This document shows, one piece after another, positions 22,200-33,185 of a stretch of DNA of 64,000 bases (positions are counted from its first letter, which is position 1; each line of letters opens with the position of its first letter). A program made the translations under genes and the position numbers. This DNA comes from Amphiura filiformis (lineage: Eukaryota; Echinodermata; Ophiuroidea; Amphilepidida; Amphiuridae): contig NC_092647.1 of NCBI RefSeq assembly GCF_039555335.1, forward strand, positions 13,933,594-13,997,593. Reading direction: 5' to 3'. The notes beneath the pieces were generated by a model. It was not told where the DNA came from. It saw only the letters and a list, made by a program, of their open reading frames with translations, and did no database searches.

Positions 22200-22383
22200 C
22201 ACTTATTATATAATTATGTATTTTCAAGTTACTTGACACTTTGAAGCCTTCACATATTGCAATATTAACATAAGACTTGTCTTGGGTATGGGCTACAAAT
22301 TACTTGCATGAAGCCTTTGTTGCAGCATTGGCGTATGTACATGATGTACAGGTTCTCATTCGTATGATTTAGTTCATGATTCT
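22200..22383 (-). pseudogene. Decayed fingers downstream of ZNF-B
   Basis: On the minus strand, traces of the finger and linker sequence are visible (ttcaagttacttgacacttt, gaagcctttgttgcagcatt) with stops and indels. They show that the ZNF-B array was once longer. Confidence 0.6.
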
Positions 22384-23553
22384 TCAAACTACCAATGCCT
22401 TTATTGAAATGCAGTCATGTGTTTTCAAGTTACTTAATTGAGTGAAGCCTTTGTTGCAGTACTGGCATATGAAAGGCTTCTCTTTGGTATGAATTCGTTC
22501 ATGTGTTTTCATATTACTAGCCTGTGTGAAGCCTTTGTTGCAATATGAACATGTGTAAGATGTCATTCTGGTATGAATTCGTTCATGTGTTTTCAAGTAA
22601 CTAGACCGTGTGAAGCCTTTATTACAGTATTGACATATGTAAGGCTTCTCTTTCGTATGAACTCGTTCATGTGTTTTCAAGTCACCTGACTGCGTGAAGC
22701 CTTTATAGCAGTATTGGCATATGTAATGTTTCTCATTGGTATGGATTCGTTCATGTCTTTTCAATTCACCAGACTGTGTGAAGCCTTTATTGCAGTGTTG
22801 GCACGTGTAAGGTTTCTCCTTGGTATGAATTCGTTCGTGTGTCTTCAAGTTACTTGACTGTGTGAAGCCTTTCTTGCAGTATTGGCATTTGTAAGGCTTC
22901 TCGTTGGTATGAATTCGTTCATGTATTTTCAAGTGACCAGACTCTGTGAAGCTTTTATTGCAATACTGACATTTGTAAGACTTCTCTTTGGCATGGATTC
23001 GTTCATGTCTTTTCAAGCTACATGACTGTGTGAAGCCTTTATTACAGTATTGACATATGTAGGGCTTCTCTTTGGTATGGATTCGTTCATGTCTTTTCGC
23101 GCTACATGACTTTGTAAAGCCTTTATTACAGTATTGACATATGTAGGGCTTCTCTTTCGTATTAACTCGTTCATGTGTTTTCAAGTCACCTGACTGTGTG
23201 AAGCCTTTATTACAGTATTGACATATATAAGGCTTCTCTTTGGTATGGATCCATTCATGTACCTTTACCTCATTACTGATTGGAGACGTTATCTCATAAT
23301 GTTGTCCTTGGTATAATGCCCGTTTCGAATCGTTCTCATTCTCCTGCTTGCTTGTCATACTTGTTGACTCATTTCTACCCTTGCATTGGTCCTGAAATAA
23401 TAATATTAGAAACCCATCTTTTCTACTATCATCAATGTTTTTCTTTCTGCTTGGTATGGGCAGATATCCAGGACTATTATTAAAGAACCTTCTGCAATAT
23501 TTACACACGTGAGGCATCAGGTACCCCCCTACTCGTGGCCTTCTTGGAAGCAT
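22384..23553 (-). CDS. ZNF-B: multi-C2H2 zinc-finger protein
   Basis: A 389-residue frame. It starts MLPRRPRV two bases after the acceptor AG at 23557-23556. The N-terminal finger is damaged: after CKYCRRFFNNSPGYL the sequence jumps to PIPSRKK, an in-frame loss of about 24 residues that removes both His ligands and the YWYDYKKK segment. Ten fingers follow; the first ends HERVN and the last HDCIS, so eight are fully ligated. Helix position -1 is Gln in most. The linker region (KQENENDSKRALYQGQ) is nearly the same as in ZNF-E, its duplicate. It is probably a nuclear DNA-binding protein, with target unknown. Confidence 0.85.
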   Translation of the reverse strand: MLPRRPRVGGYLMPHVCKYCRRFFNNSPGYLPIPSRKKNIDDSRKDGFLILLFQDQCKGRNESTSMTSKQENENDSKRALYQGQHYEITSPISNEVKVHEWIHTKEKPYICQYCNKGFTQSGDLKTHERVNTKEKPYICQYCNKGFTKSCSAKRHERIHTKEKPYICQYCNKGFTQSCSLKRHERIHAKEKSYKCQYCNKSFTESGHLKIHERIHTNEKPYKCQYCKKGFTQSSNLKTHERIHTKEKPYTCQHCNKGFTQSGELKRHERIHTNEKHYICQYCYKGFTQSGDLKTHERVHTKEKPYICQYCNKGFTRSSYLKTHERIHTRMTSYTCSYCNKGFTQASNMKTHERIHTKEKPFICQYCNKGFTQLSNLKTHDCISIKALVV

Positions 23554-23781
23554 TCCTGAAACGAATAATAAACATCAATTCATGTAATTGAGGCAAACAT
23601 TGGCGAATTTTAGCGACCTGTGTCATTATTGGCCTAATCACTAATTCTACTTCATTTGACTTTTCCATCAATTTCATAAAATTTCTCAATTTTCCAAATG
23701 TCTCATCGTACGGACAAAATACAATCAACAGAAATAGTAAAAGTTTGTTTTTGTTTCCTTCCAAGTCATTTCGGGTATTTC

Positions 23782-24000
23782 AGAGAAAGCATGACCAAAT
23801 GTTTAGCGTACTCGCCTTTGGCATGTTTGGTGCACCAGGTCCAGGCTCAATTCCTAGCGGTGGCAAAAAAGTCCGATTTGAATTGAATTCGCAACATATT
23901 TCCGCTCTCCCCATGTTTTATTTAGAATCAGACATTGAGTACTCCGTTCCTCGGATGAAACATTAAGTCATCGGTCTCGCCTACAGAAACCCATACCAAT
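23782..24000 (+). mobile_element. tRNA-like SINE in the ZNF-B intron
   Basis: The head reads gaccaaatgtttagcgtact, cgcctttggcatgtttggtg, then a B-box-like ggctcaattcctagcgg. The body includes ttccgctctccccatgtttt. It belongs to the same family as 4613, 35602, 40942 and 48870. Confidence 0.7.
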
Positions 24001-24450
24001 ATGTGTCGCAGTCAGATTCAAAAAGAGTAGGGTGTTAACATCGGACTGTCCCAATCCGTATGACTTGACCCAATGGAATATGCCGCCATTTCAGTCTCGT
24101 GTACAGAAACCCATACCAATACATGTGCCGCAATCAGATTCAAAAAGAGTAGGGTGTTAACATCGGACTGTCCCAATCCGTATGACTTGACCCAATGGAA
24201 TATGCCGCCATTTCAGTCTTGTGTACAGAAACCCATACCAATACATGTGTCTCGCAGTCCGATTCAAAAAGAGTAGGGTGTAAACATCGGACTGTCCCAA
24301 TCCGTATGTCTTGACCCAATGGAATATGCCGCCATTTCAGTCTCGCGTACAGAGACCCATACCAATACATGTGTCTCGCAGTCAGATTCAAAAAGAGTAG
24401 GGTGTTAACATCGGACTGTCCCAATCCGTATGACTTGACCCAATGAAATA
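24000..24450. repeat. Tandem repeat of the SINE body, about 123-bp unit, four copies
   Basis: The marker cagattcaaaaagagtagg recurs at about 24012, 24134, 24258 and 24382. Units include catcggactgtcccaatccg and tggaatatgccgccatttca. Two units are present at 41160-41395 and three to four at 49070-49470, so the copy number varies between SINE copies. Confidence 0.85.
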
Positions 24451-25023
24451 CGTCGCCATTTGGACGCTTTGTGTTATACAAGGTTATTGTCAAGCAATCC
24501 AAATAAACAAAACCCTTTGATATAATACATGTACTGGTCATATAAATTATAACTATGCTATCATATTCATGAACTCGACCTATATTTTACCTGGTCGCAT
24601 CGATCACCAGTTTGGCTCGTTTGTATGTTTAGCGTTTAGTGGATCTAAAAGTTCAGGAACCAATTCCACTATTAATAATTAAGGATAATTTATTATGTAC
24701 ATTTTTCGGATTATAAATGTAAGTACTTTGTATCGGAAGCACTATTTGGAAATCATGCAAAATAATAATGATCACCATAAAATAAGTCCCAAACCATGAA
24801 ACGTTTTCAACATTTAGCCTACTCGGTAGACAGAAAGGGTCATATTTTATTTCCATACCCTATATTTCACAATAATTGGACAGGGTCTCTGTTCACATAT
24901 ATACGTATACGTTTGTATGTTTTATACAAAATGTGATTCATTCCGTTGTAGAAAAACAAAATGTACCTTTGCAAACGCTTTATACAATCATCATGATCAT
25001 GTAAAAAAAGAATATATACCCAA
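24451..25023. other. Intron sequence without elements I can name
   Basis: The first part is conserved in the other ZNF introns and in ZNF-C/G extends through tttacctggtcgcatcgat. No coding signal is seen. Confidence 0.5.
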
Positions 25024-26070
25024 CTCAGTGGCGGATCCAGAGGGGCAATTTGGGGAAAGAAATGAAAGATGCTGGAGCGCTTGCGCTACGCAGGGGGTGT
25101 CTGAGAAAAAGTTTGGTGGACCATTTTCCCAGCAAACACAAAATGTTTTCGACATCATTCGCAAAAGGTTATAAAAGGTTGTCAGAAAACGTTCAAATGT
25201 CGGGTTATATAAAGGGTACACTAATGGTGTAAAACGTTTTCATAACATTAAATAACATTTGTTGGTAATTTACTGCAGAGCAAACACAAATGTTTTACAG
25301 ATAACATTTAAATGTCGGGTTATATAAAGGGTATAAAAACGTTTATTAAAATAACATTCCAAAAACATTTTTTTAAACTTGGTACAAATCATTCTAGGCA
25401 GAATGTTATTTTGGGGTTGAAAATATATTTTGCAAAAAATGTTTGCCCAAAATATTTACATGTTTTCACGACCTTTATACAATATTTAAATGTTATTAAA
25501 ACGTTTTGTAAAAACATTTTAAGAACATTTTTGTGTTTGCTGGTGCAAATATTTTAACATAATGTTAAAATAAAGTATTGACAAAATATTTGGCCAAAAA
25601 TGTTTGCAAAAATAGTTTACAATGAAATTTCGAAAACATTTTAAAAATATTGTTGTAGTGTGTTTTCATACAAAACGTTTGTCCTTTATATAACCCGACA
25701 TTTTAATGTTATTAAAACGTTTTACCTAAACCAAAACCCAAAATATAACATATTTAAAACGTTTTAAAAAAACGTTTTTGTATTTGCTGGGTTGTCACTA
25801 TTATTGTGTAAAATTTTAGTTTAAAAAGCCTAAAATTTGCGAAAAGAAACTCAATTGAAGCCATTTGTGGACAAGTTTTGACTTTTATTGTCTGAATTAT
25901 TGCTTTATAATTATGTACCCATAAAGTTGCGCACAGAGGGGGTGTCTCAGGGGATTATCCCCCTCAAAAGTGAGAAAATTTTGAAAATGAAGACCTCATT
26001 GAAGCCATTTGGAGGACTATTTTTGCACTATTATTGTGTAATCAAGATCAATCTCATCGACCGGAAAGTT
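25024..26070. mobile_element. hAT-like element (CAGTGGCGGATCC end) carrying a nested insert
   Basis: The left end CAGTGGCGGATCCAGAGGGG resembles hAT-type termini. Its interior is interrupted at 25128 by a second element and resumes after 25791 (ttgtcactattattgtgtaa). The phrase actattattgtgtaa recurs near 26025, so the interior has its own duplication. The right end is not defined. A 61-codon open frame at 25888-26073 has no family match. Confidence 0.5.
25128..25791. mobile_element. Complete CCCAGCAAACACAAAA MITE
   Basis: The 664-bp element begins CCCAGCAAACACAAAA and ends TTTTGTATTTGCTGGG. Partial copies of the same terminus lie inside (agcaaacacaaatg near 25273, ttttgtgtttgctgg near 25528), which suggests internal duplication or nested insertion. 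AACGTTTT/AAAACGTT phrases are frequent. It is non-coding; a truncated relative is at 7038. Confidence 0.75.
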
Positions 26071-26194
26071 TAAAAGTGAAAATTTCAAAAACTTCCCTCC
26101 TCTGATATTTCTGTACCTGCTGTGGTTCAGCAACAGTTTAAACTCCGAATATCATTATGTTTGGAGCTAGCAGTTTAATGAAGAAGATAATATT

Positions 26195-26700
26195 ACTTAC
26201 TTGGAAATAAAAGAACTCTTCTTGGCTACAACTGTATGCAATCCACGCTTTTTTATTCTTATGACCAAATCGTTAGTTATATTGGTTCCGGGTTACGGGG
26301 TTAATTAACCTTCCGATGTTGACGTTAATGAAGTAAACAATTTTACCAGTGCCTTCTTGCTGCTGCAACTAAACAGTAGTTAGGTTGAAAATACAGTAAG
26401 TACTGTTCGGTGAATAGCCGAAGTAGAATCTCTCAATAAGCCTAATGAATGCTGTAACGCTACTGTCTATGCTCAACTCTTCGATATCCAAATATGACCA
26501 AAGGTCGGGATCAAAGGTCGAATGCTTTGCAAAGAAATAAATTGTTTACGCATACAAGATTATCAGTTACGTAATTATTGATTAAAGTTATGATTGTTTA
26601 ATTATTGTAAGTGTTGCGATATGTGACCCAACGTGAGTTAATGAGATGGGAATGATGACGTCAGAAATATGAAATTAAAATTGTTATTATCTTCACAACA
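26195..26700 (-). promoter_or_regulatory. ZNF-B promoter/exon 1 module (copy 2)
   Basis: A splice donor GTAAGT lies at 26200-26195 on the minus strand. The conserved 26-bp block with two AAAGGTCG copies is at 26495-26520; the nearby octamer-like site reads TTTGCAAA here. A CRE-like TGACGTCA occurs about 26656. The layout matches the modules at 6552, 38059, 50569 and 60967. Function is inferred. Confidence 0.5.
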
Positions 26701-27841
26701 ATAACGACTCAATTAATTGGCTATTCAATGTTTACTTGAACATGTGAAAGTAAATCTTGCGAAAATAAAATGTCGTTTCGATCAATTTTTCAAGTTAGGC
26801 ATTATAATAATACATTTGAAAAATTATTTTCTGATATAAGCATGGTGTATGTGGTCAACTAGTCTACTGTAGTAGACCAGTTTAATTTATCATTCCCTAA
26901 TCTCTCTGACCTGACCATGGAAACCCATCATTCCTGTTCTGATTCAACAGCTCAGCTATCCATGAGAAACTTTTTTTCTCTGGGCAGGGCAGTCACTGGA
27001 GATGTGATGTGTTTCGTCATAGATTTTAAATGGTTTCATGCATGGAAACGTATGAATTGTTTATCAAATAAAGGAATGCAGCGCAGTCTAGTGGTCAACA
27101 TACAAAAATAAACTCTTGCTGGTGAAATAAAATAAAAAAGATTAAAAATAACAACAATTCAATTTTATTAAAACTTCAATTGGCTGTTAAAATTAAAGAA
27201 GACCTGAATATCAATAACATAAAGTGTGATTCAAGCTTTTGTAATCTAAGAAATAATTGCTTTAAATCATGAAAAAGTATTCATTTTGGACCAATCACTA
27301 AAATCGTGCATTTTATGCCTACTTATGGATTTCAGGAGGTCAAAAACCATGGCTCACAGAAAAATATTATGATTGACCCTTTTTGATCCAAACATCCACC
27401 TTAATAGATTAATACACTTTTAATGAATAAAGCATAAGTCATTTTTCAAACAAATTTCCCTGTGAGTTGGTTTTGGTCAAAACTGCACAAAGTCGCCAAG
27501 AAATGGAATTTTCACCCATGAATCAAATACATTGAATTCAGTGATGATTTCGTTCATAGATATTAAATATCCACGTGGCATGTGTTCTGTGCACTCCATT
27601 TAGTTTTAAGATTATAGCCAGTTAAAATGTGACATTTTTGGGTAAAAAATTACAAAAATTCTTAAATAGGGTAAACGTTGCAATGGAAAGGAATAGAACG
27701 CGCGGTTACAAATTTGCCATCATGTCAGAAAAGATTCTGCAGACAAGAACAATTTGATATATGATTTGTCCATTTGATGTTGAAACATCTGTCCTATGAA
27801 ACCATTAAATAGAACGCTTTTTGCTGCATGGCCTCTGTACA
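26701..27841. other. Duplicated intergenic DNA, no gene
   Basis: From about 27290 to 27840 it aligns with 51080-51990 (ttttgatccaaacatccacc, aagattctgcagac), interrupted there by a 421-bp MITE. No coding sequence is visible. Confidence 0.6.
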
Positions 27842-28230
27842 GAAGATAGCAAATTGGAATCATCAATGTTATCTACAGTAGATAGGAAATTGAACTCATC
27901 AATGCTTTTGAGTCTACAGTCGATAACAAGGTGGAATCATTAAAGTATGCTATCTACAGTAGATAGCAAATTGTAATATCAAACATGTCAAAGCTATTTA
28001 CAGTAGATAGCAAATCGGAATCATCAATGCTATCTACAGTCGATAACAAATTGGACTCATGCTATCTACATACAGTAGTTAGCAAATTGAACTCATCTTT
28101 CTACAGAAAATAGCAAAGTGGAATGAATCATTAATGCTATCTACAGTAGACATGGTAGATAGCAAATTGGCATCTCGATGCTATTTACAGTAGATAACCA
28201 AATATTATTGGAATCATCAATGCTATGTAC
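27842..28230. repeat. 36-bp palindromic minisatellite, array 1
   Basis: The unit is about 36 bp and centres on CTATCTAC-A-GTAGATAG, an 8-bp perfect inverted repeat, followed by caaattggaatcatcaatg. Units are partly degraded. It lies immediately before a 51-bp array, as do the arrays at 43780 and 51995. Confidence 0.85.
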
Positions 28231-28314
28231 ATTAAATATTTGTTTTGTATCATCAATGCAAATACTGGACTCAGTTATATATACCTGTGTTTTGGTTATA
28301 TATATGCTTTATGT

Positions 28315-30305
28315 TGTCGTGGCTATGTCAAGGTAATTGTCATGGTTAGGTCGCTGTGGTCGTGTTGTTGTGGCTATGTCAAGGTAATTGTCATGGTTAG
28401 GTCGCTGTGGTCGTGTTGTTGTGGCTATGTCAAGGTAATTGTAATGGTTAGGTCCCTGTGGTTGTGTTGTTGTGGCTCTGTCAAGGTTATTGTCATGGTT
28501 AGGTCGCTGTGGTTGCGTTGTTGTGGCTATGTCAAGGTAATTGTGATGGTTAGGTCGCTGTGGTTGCGTCGTTGTGGATATGTCAAGGTAATTGTCATGG
28601 TTAGGTCGTTGTGGTTGCGTGTCGTGGCTATGTCAAGGTAATTGTCATGGTTAGGTCGCTGTGGTTGTGTTGTTGTGGCTATGTCAAGGTAATTGTCATG
28701 GTTAGGTCGCTGTGGTCGTGTTGTTGTGGCTATGTCAAGGTAATTGTAATGGTTAGGTCCCTGTGGTTGTGTTGTTGTGGCTCTGTCAAGGTTATTGTCA
28801 TGGTTAGGTCGCTGTGGTTGCGTTGTTGTGGCTATGTCAAGGTAATTGTGATGGTTAGGTCGCTGTGGTCGTGTTGTTGTGGCTATGTCAAGGTAATTGT
28901 AATGGTTAGGTCGCTGTGGTTGTGTTGTTGTGGCTATGTCAAGGTAATTGTCATGCTTAGGTCGCTGTGGTTGTGTTGCTGTGGCTATGTCAAGGTAATT
29001 GTAATGGTTAGGTCGCTGTGGTTGTGTTGTTGTGGCTATGTCAAGGTTATTGTCATGGTTAGGTCGCTGTGGTCGTGTTGTTGTGGCTATTTCAAGGTAA
29101 TTGTAATGGTTAGGTCGCTGTGGTTGTGTTGTTGTGGCTATGTCAAGGTTATTGTCATGGTTAGGTCGCTATGGTTGCGTTGTTGTAGCTATGTCAAGGT
29201 AATTGTCATGGTTAGGTCGTTGTAGTTGTGTTCTTGTGGCTATGTCAAGGTAATTGTCATGGTAAGGTCGCTGTGGTTGCGTTGTTGTGGCTATGTCAAG
29301 GTAATTGTCATGGTTAGGTCACTGTGGTTGCGTTGTTGTGGCTATGTCAAGGTAATTGTCATGGTTAGGTCGCTGTGGTTGTGTTGTTGTGGCTATGTCA
29401 AGGTAATTGTCATGGTTAGGTCGCTGTGGTTGTGTTGTTGTGGATATGTCAAGGTAATTGTCATGGTTAGGTCGCTGTGGTTGCGTTGTTGTGGCTATGT
29501 CAAGGTAATTGTGATGGTTAGGTCGCTGTGGTTGTGTTGTTGTGGCTATGTCAAGGTAATTGTCACGGTTAGGTCGTTGTGGTTGCGTTGTTGTGGCTAT
29601 GTCAAGGAAATTGTCATGGTTAGGTCGTTGTAGTTGCGTTGTTTTGGCTATGTCAAGGTAATGCCATGGTTAGGTCGCTCTGGTTGTGTTGGTGTGGATA
29701 TGTCAAGGTAATTGTCATGGTTAGGTCGCTGTGGTTGCGTTGTTGTGGCTATGTCAAGGTAATTGTCATGGTTAGGTCGCTGTGGTTGTGTTGTTGTGGC
29801 TATGTCAAGGTAATTGTCATGGTTAGGTCGCTGTGGCTGCGTCGTTGTGGATATGTCAAGGTAATTGTCATGGTTAGGTCGTTGTGGTTGCGTTGTTGTG
29901 GCTATGTCAAGGTAATTGTCATGGTTAGGTCGCTGTGGTTGTGTTGTTGTGGATATGTCAAGGTAATTGTCATGGTTAGGTCGCTGTGGTTGTGTTGTTG
30001 TGGCTATGTCAAGGTAATTGTCATGGTTAGGTCGCTGTGGTTGCGTCGTTGTGGATATGTCAAGGTAATTGTCATGGTTAGGTCGCTGTGGTTGCGTCGT
30101 TGTGGCCATGTCAAGGTACTTGTTATGGTTAGGTCGCTGTGGTTGCGTCGTTGTGGCCATGTCAAGGTACTTGTTATGGTTAGGTCGCTGTGGTTGTGTT
30201 GTTGTGACTATGTCAAGGTAATTGTCATGGTTAGGTCGCTGTGGTTGTGTTGTTGTGGCTATGTCAAGGTAATTGTCATGGTTAGGTCGCTGTGGTTGTG
30301 TTGTT
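28315..30305. repeat. 51-bp minisatellite, array 2 (about 39 units)
   Basis: It is the same unit as at 17775, with few changes. Variant markers (ctctgtcaaggttattg) recur 306 bp apart, six units, so blocks of several units have been duplicated. The open frames here are repeat artefacts. A spacer (cacgcttgtgtctgttg...) and one 14-bp-type unit follow to 30420. Confidence 0.95.
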
Positions 30306-30420
30306 GTGTCACGCTTGTGTCTGTTGTTGTGGGTGTTGTTCAGTGTTGTTTTGTATTATTGTACTCGTATCATTCAAGTTTGCGTCATCATAAATTAGAT
30401 AGTTGCGGTTGCGTGGTTGC

Positions 30421-30661
30421 CAGGCCCATCCCCAAATACCCAAAAAGTCCCCTTTGTTGACCCAAAAAGCCCCATTTGCGAGTGTAGCGAACGAAAAAAA
30501 AATAGGGGGTTATGCCTTTTGGTCAAAAAGTTCCAGATTTTGGAGAATAAAAGTCCAATTCTTTACAATCCGCCCCTCCTAGCCCAAAAAGGTCAAAATT
30601 CCATTTTTTTCCCTAATTAGCCCCCCCTCCACTAAAAATAATAATACTGGTTACGGGCCTG
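30421..30661. mobile_element. hAT-like MITE (CAGGCCC...GGTTACGGGCCTG)
   Basis: The 241-bp element is flanked by GTGGTTGC (30413-30420) and GTGGTTGT (30662-30669), an 8-bp target duplication with one change. The left terminus has lost part of CAGGCCCGTAACC. A better-preserved copy sits at the same relative site at 53271-53536, so the insertion predates the segmental duplication. Confidence 0.85.
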
Positions 30662-32879
30662 GTGGTTGTGGTTGCGTACACTACAATATTCCAATTACGT
30701 CGTCCTCAAGGAACTTGGCTGGTACCATGGGAGTTCCAGTGTAGTACCAGTGACCACTACTGGAGGGTCATGTGGACCTGTGCAGTAGCCGCAGTATTGG
30801 TACTGTGCAGGTACTCAATGTGTACCCGTGCAATGGCCATGATAGGAATCTTGTAATGTAGCTGTCGTTCTGGTTGTTGCTTGCTTGTACTTTGGTGCTG
30901 TTTTACCGCAAGGTTCTTCAGATTTCACACCACCAAATAGAATTATATGGTTGTGCGCCCTTAATTTCAATTCTCAAAAAAACCCATAGACATCTAAAGT
31001 AAGCATTAAAATGAGCAGAAATTTGCATAATTTTGGCAAAATTTGGATTAGTCATAATTAGACATGTTAAATACTGCAAGTGTACTACAGATGGGAGAGA
31101 TGTATAATTTTAATGATTTTTACAGAAACACTGATATGGTTTAATAATAATAATAATAAAGTAGAACCTCAAGTCACTTGTTTTTAAACAGTGGAGATAC
31201 ATATCACTGTTTGAAAATGGAACCCAATACAAACTTTTCGTTAACAATTGAAGCCTCCGAAACAAATGAAGTGTCCGAAACAACAATAAGGTTAATGATC
31301 ATCTATGCACATCTAAATTGGTGTGTTTCATACTGATATCTGCATTGTAATTGTTACTTGATATGTGCAGAATGTCATAAATTTAAAAAAGTGTTGATAT
31401 TATGGTAAATGTTTGACAAATATACTGATACCCAAGAAAGCCTGTTTCGGAGGCTCCACATGCAAGTTAACACTATACTTAGCCAATGGGTGAACAAATT
31501 AATGTGTGATAAATCTACAATATCTGCCACATAGAATTACTGATTCATTACACACAAGAAATGACAGCTTAAATGATCCCAACAGTGTTACTTCTGCAAT
31601 AATATTGAAGCCTCCGAAACAAAACAATGACTTTCTGTGAAATTTAATACTTAAAAGCAAAGCATGAAAATTGGTAATTGTGATTTTTTTACCTATTTTT
31701 TCATGTCAGCTTGTAGTAGTTAGCCAAATATTTTACTTTTATGATAACTTGTGTTGTTAACTGAAGCCTCCGAAGCACAAATCGCTTGAATTGCCAATTC
31801 TAAAAAATAACTCCAATTTCTGTGAAACTTGGCTGCGAGGTCCTTTTATCAAGTAGTATGTGTACATGAAATTAGACATTCAAATTACTTTAGGAACCAA
31901 ATTAAAACTTAAAAAATATGTGTAAGGTTGGGAAATTTCCATTGTAAATGACACTTGAGGTTAAACATTTTCAAAACTGCAATTACAAACATAGCAAAAC
32001 ATGGTATAAAATGTAACTTATATATCTGTTGACTTACTTTGGAATGGAATTTCACATGTATTCCAGCTTTCATGTCATAATTTTCTGAGCTTATGTAAAA
32101 TACATTTTGTCTTAGATTTTAATCAAAATGTTATAGAAATGTCAAATTTTTTATTATCAATCAAAAGGTTTAAGCCTTGAAACATTATTATACTGGAATA
32201 TAAGTTGCTTCTATGCATGATTTCAGTAAACAGAAACATATTTAAGTGCTTTGAAATTTTGACCCTACAAATCAAAAGTTACACCCTTTCTGTGAAAATG
32301 ACCATAATATTACTCGGACAACATCATAATTATCATTCATATTATAAGGACAATAAAAATGACTTCTTTTTTTGAGAAAGTAAGTCGTTTAAAATTGATA
32401 TTCCACAAAACCTGTAAGCGGTGAGTTCTTTCAAACGAGACAGATTTGACCTAGAAACTACTGTGATGTCATGAAATGAAGTGTGCCAGCTTTGAGAGAA
32501 TGGAGTGTCAACATTCTCAATGCACAGAACGTATACTGTTTTTGTTATCAGAAAAAGGAAACTCTGAACCAAGTATTACTAATTTAATGGTTTTACACAT
32601 ATGGATAAAATCAGGCCGCTTCTTTATTATATATTAGTCAATTGTGATATTACAATTCATATGTATATCAACTTGATGAGAAATATTTTGTGAATTTGTG
32701 CGTGACATATTAATATTGTATTTATTATGCAAATAAACATTTTCAATGGCCCGGGAGTTAACCTTTTGTTGTCCATTCCCAATTTCTCGTGATGAAGGTC
32801 GCGCATTTATACATTAATGAACATCAAAAGAGCTCTCCAAGGTGTGCTCGTGTGCTATGTACTGCTCGTGAACATATAG
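30662..32879. other. Intergenic DNA; duplicated at its left end, GAAGCCTCCGAAAC motif
   Basis: Positions 30662-31150 match 53537-54045. From there to 32880 no partner is seen. GAAGCCTCCGAAAC occurs at about 31250 and 31608, GAAGCCTCCGAAGC at 31764 and the inverse GTTTCGGAGGCTC at 31443. No gene is recognised. Confidence 0.5.
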
Positions 32880-33002
32880 TGTTCGAATGTGGTGTGGTAA
32901 ATCTGTTGAAAACGACCTATCCCAGCACAATGTTTCACCAAAATGTAGGTTTTAAAGTCCAAAACCTCAAGTGCTCTTTGCAATAATTTTCAAATTTTAT
33001 GT

Positions 33003-33055
33003 CATGAAATAAAAGGGCACACTTATATAATATAAGTGTGCCCTTTTATTTCATG
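33003..33055. repeat. 53-bp perfect palindrome
   Basis: Two 26-bp arms (starting catgaaataaaagggcacac) meet at a single central base. The matching place in the duplicate (57205-57235) has only one arm, so the palindrome arose or was lost after duplication. It lies about 130 bp beyond the ZNF-C stop codon, probably in its 3' region. Confidence 0.9.
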
Positions 33056-33185
33056 GACAATTTGTCCATATACTAGCCTCATTTTAATGATCAATGGCCC
33101 AATTTAATTGCAAATATTGTGCAAAAAGTTACTATTTTCACCTGTTTTGTCATACGGTTGTAAATTCAATGAACTGTGACTTTGC

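Larger units (their letters stand above)
23556..26200 (-). other. Inferred intron 1 of ZNF-B
   Basis: It runs from the donor GTAAGT (26200-26195) to the acceptor at 23557-23556, about 2.6 kb. It contains a SINE, a 123-bp tandem array and two nested DNA elements. Positions 24460-24545 (gttatacaaggttattgtca and following) are conserved in the introns of ZNF-C, D and G. Confidence 0.5.

Noticed and set aside
24140-24541. 133-codon minus-strand frame
   Set aside because: It lies on the 123-bp SINE-body tandem repeat and has no unique coding features.
28225-30460. Open frames of 135-273 codons over the large 51-bp array
   Set aside because: Same artefact: the unit length is a multiple of three. 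Both strands are open.
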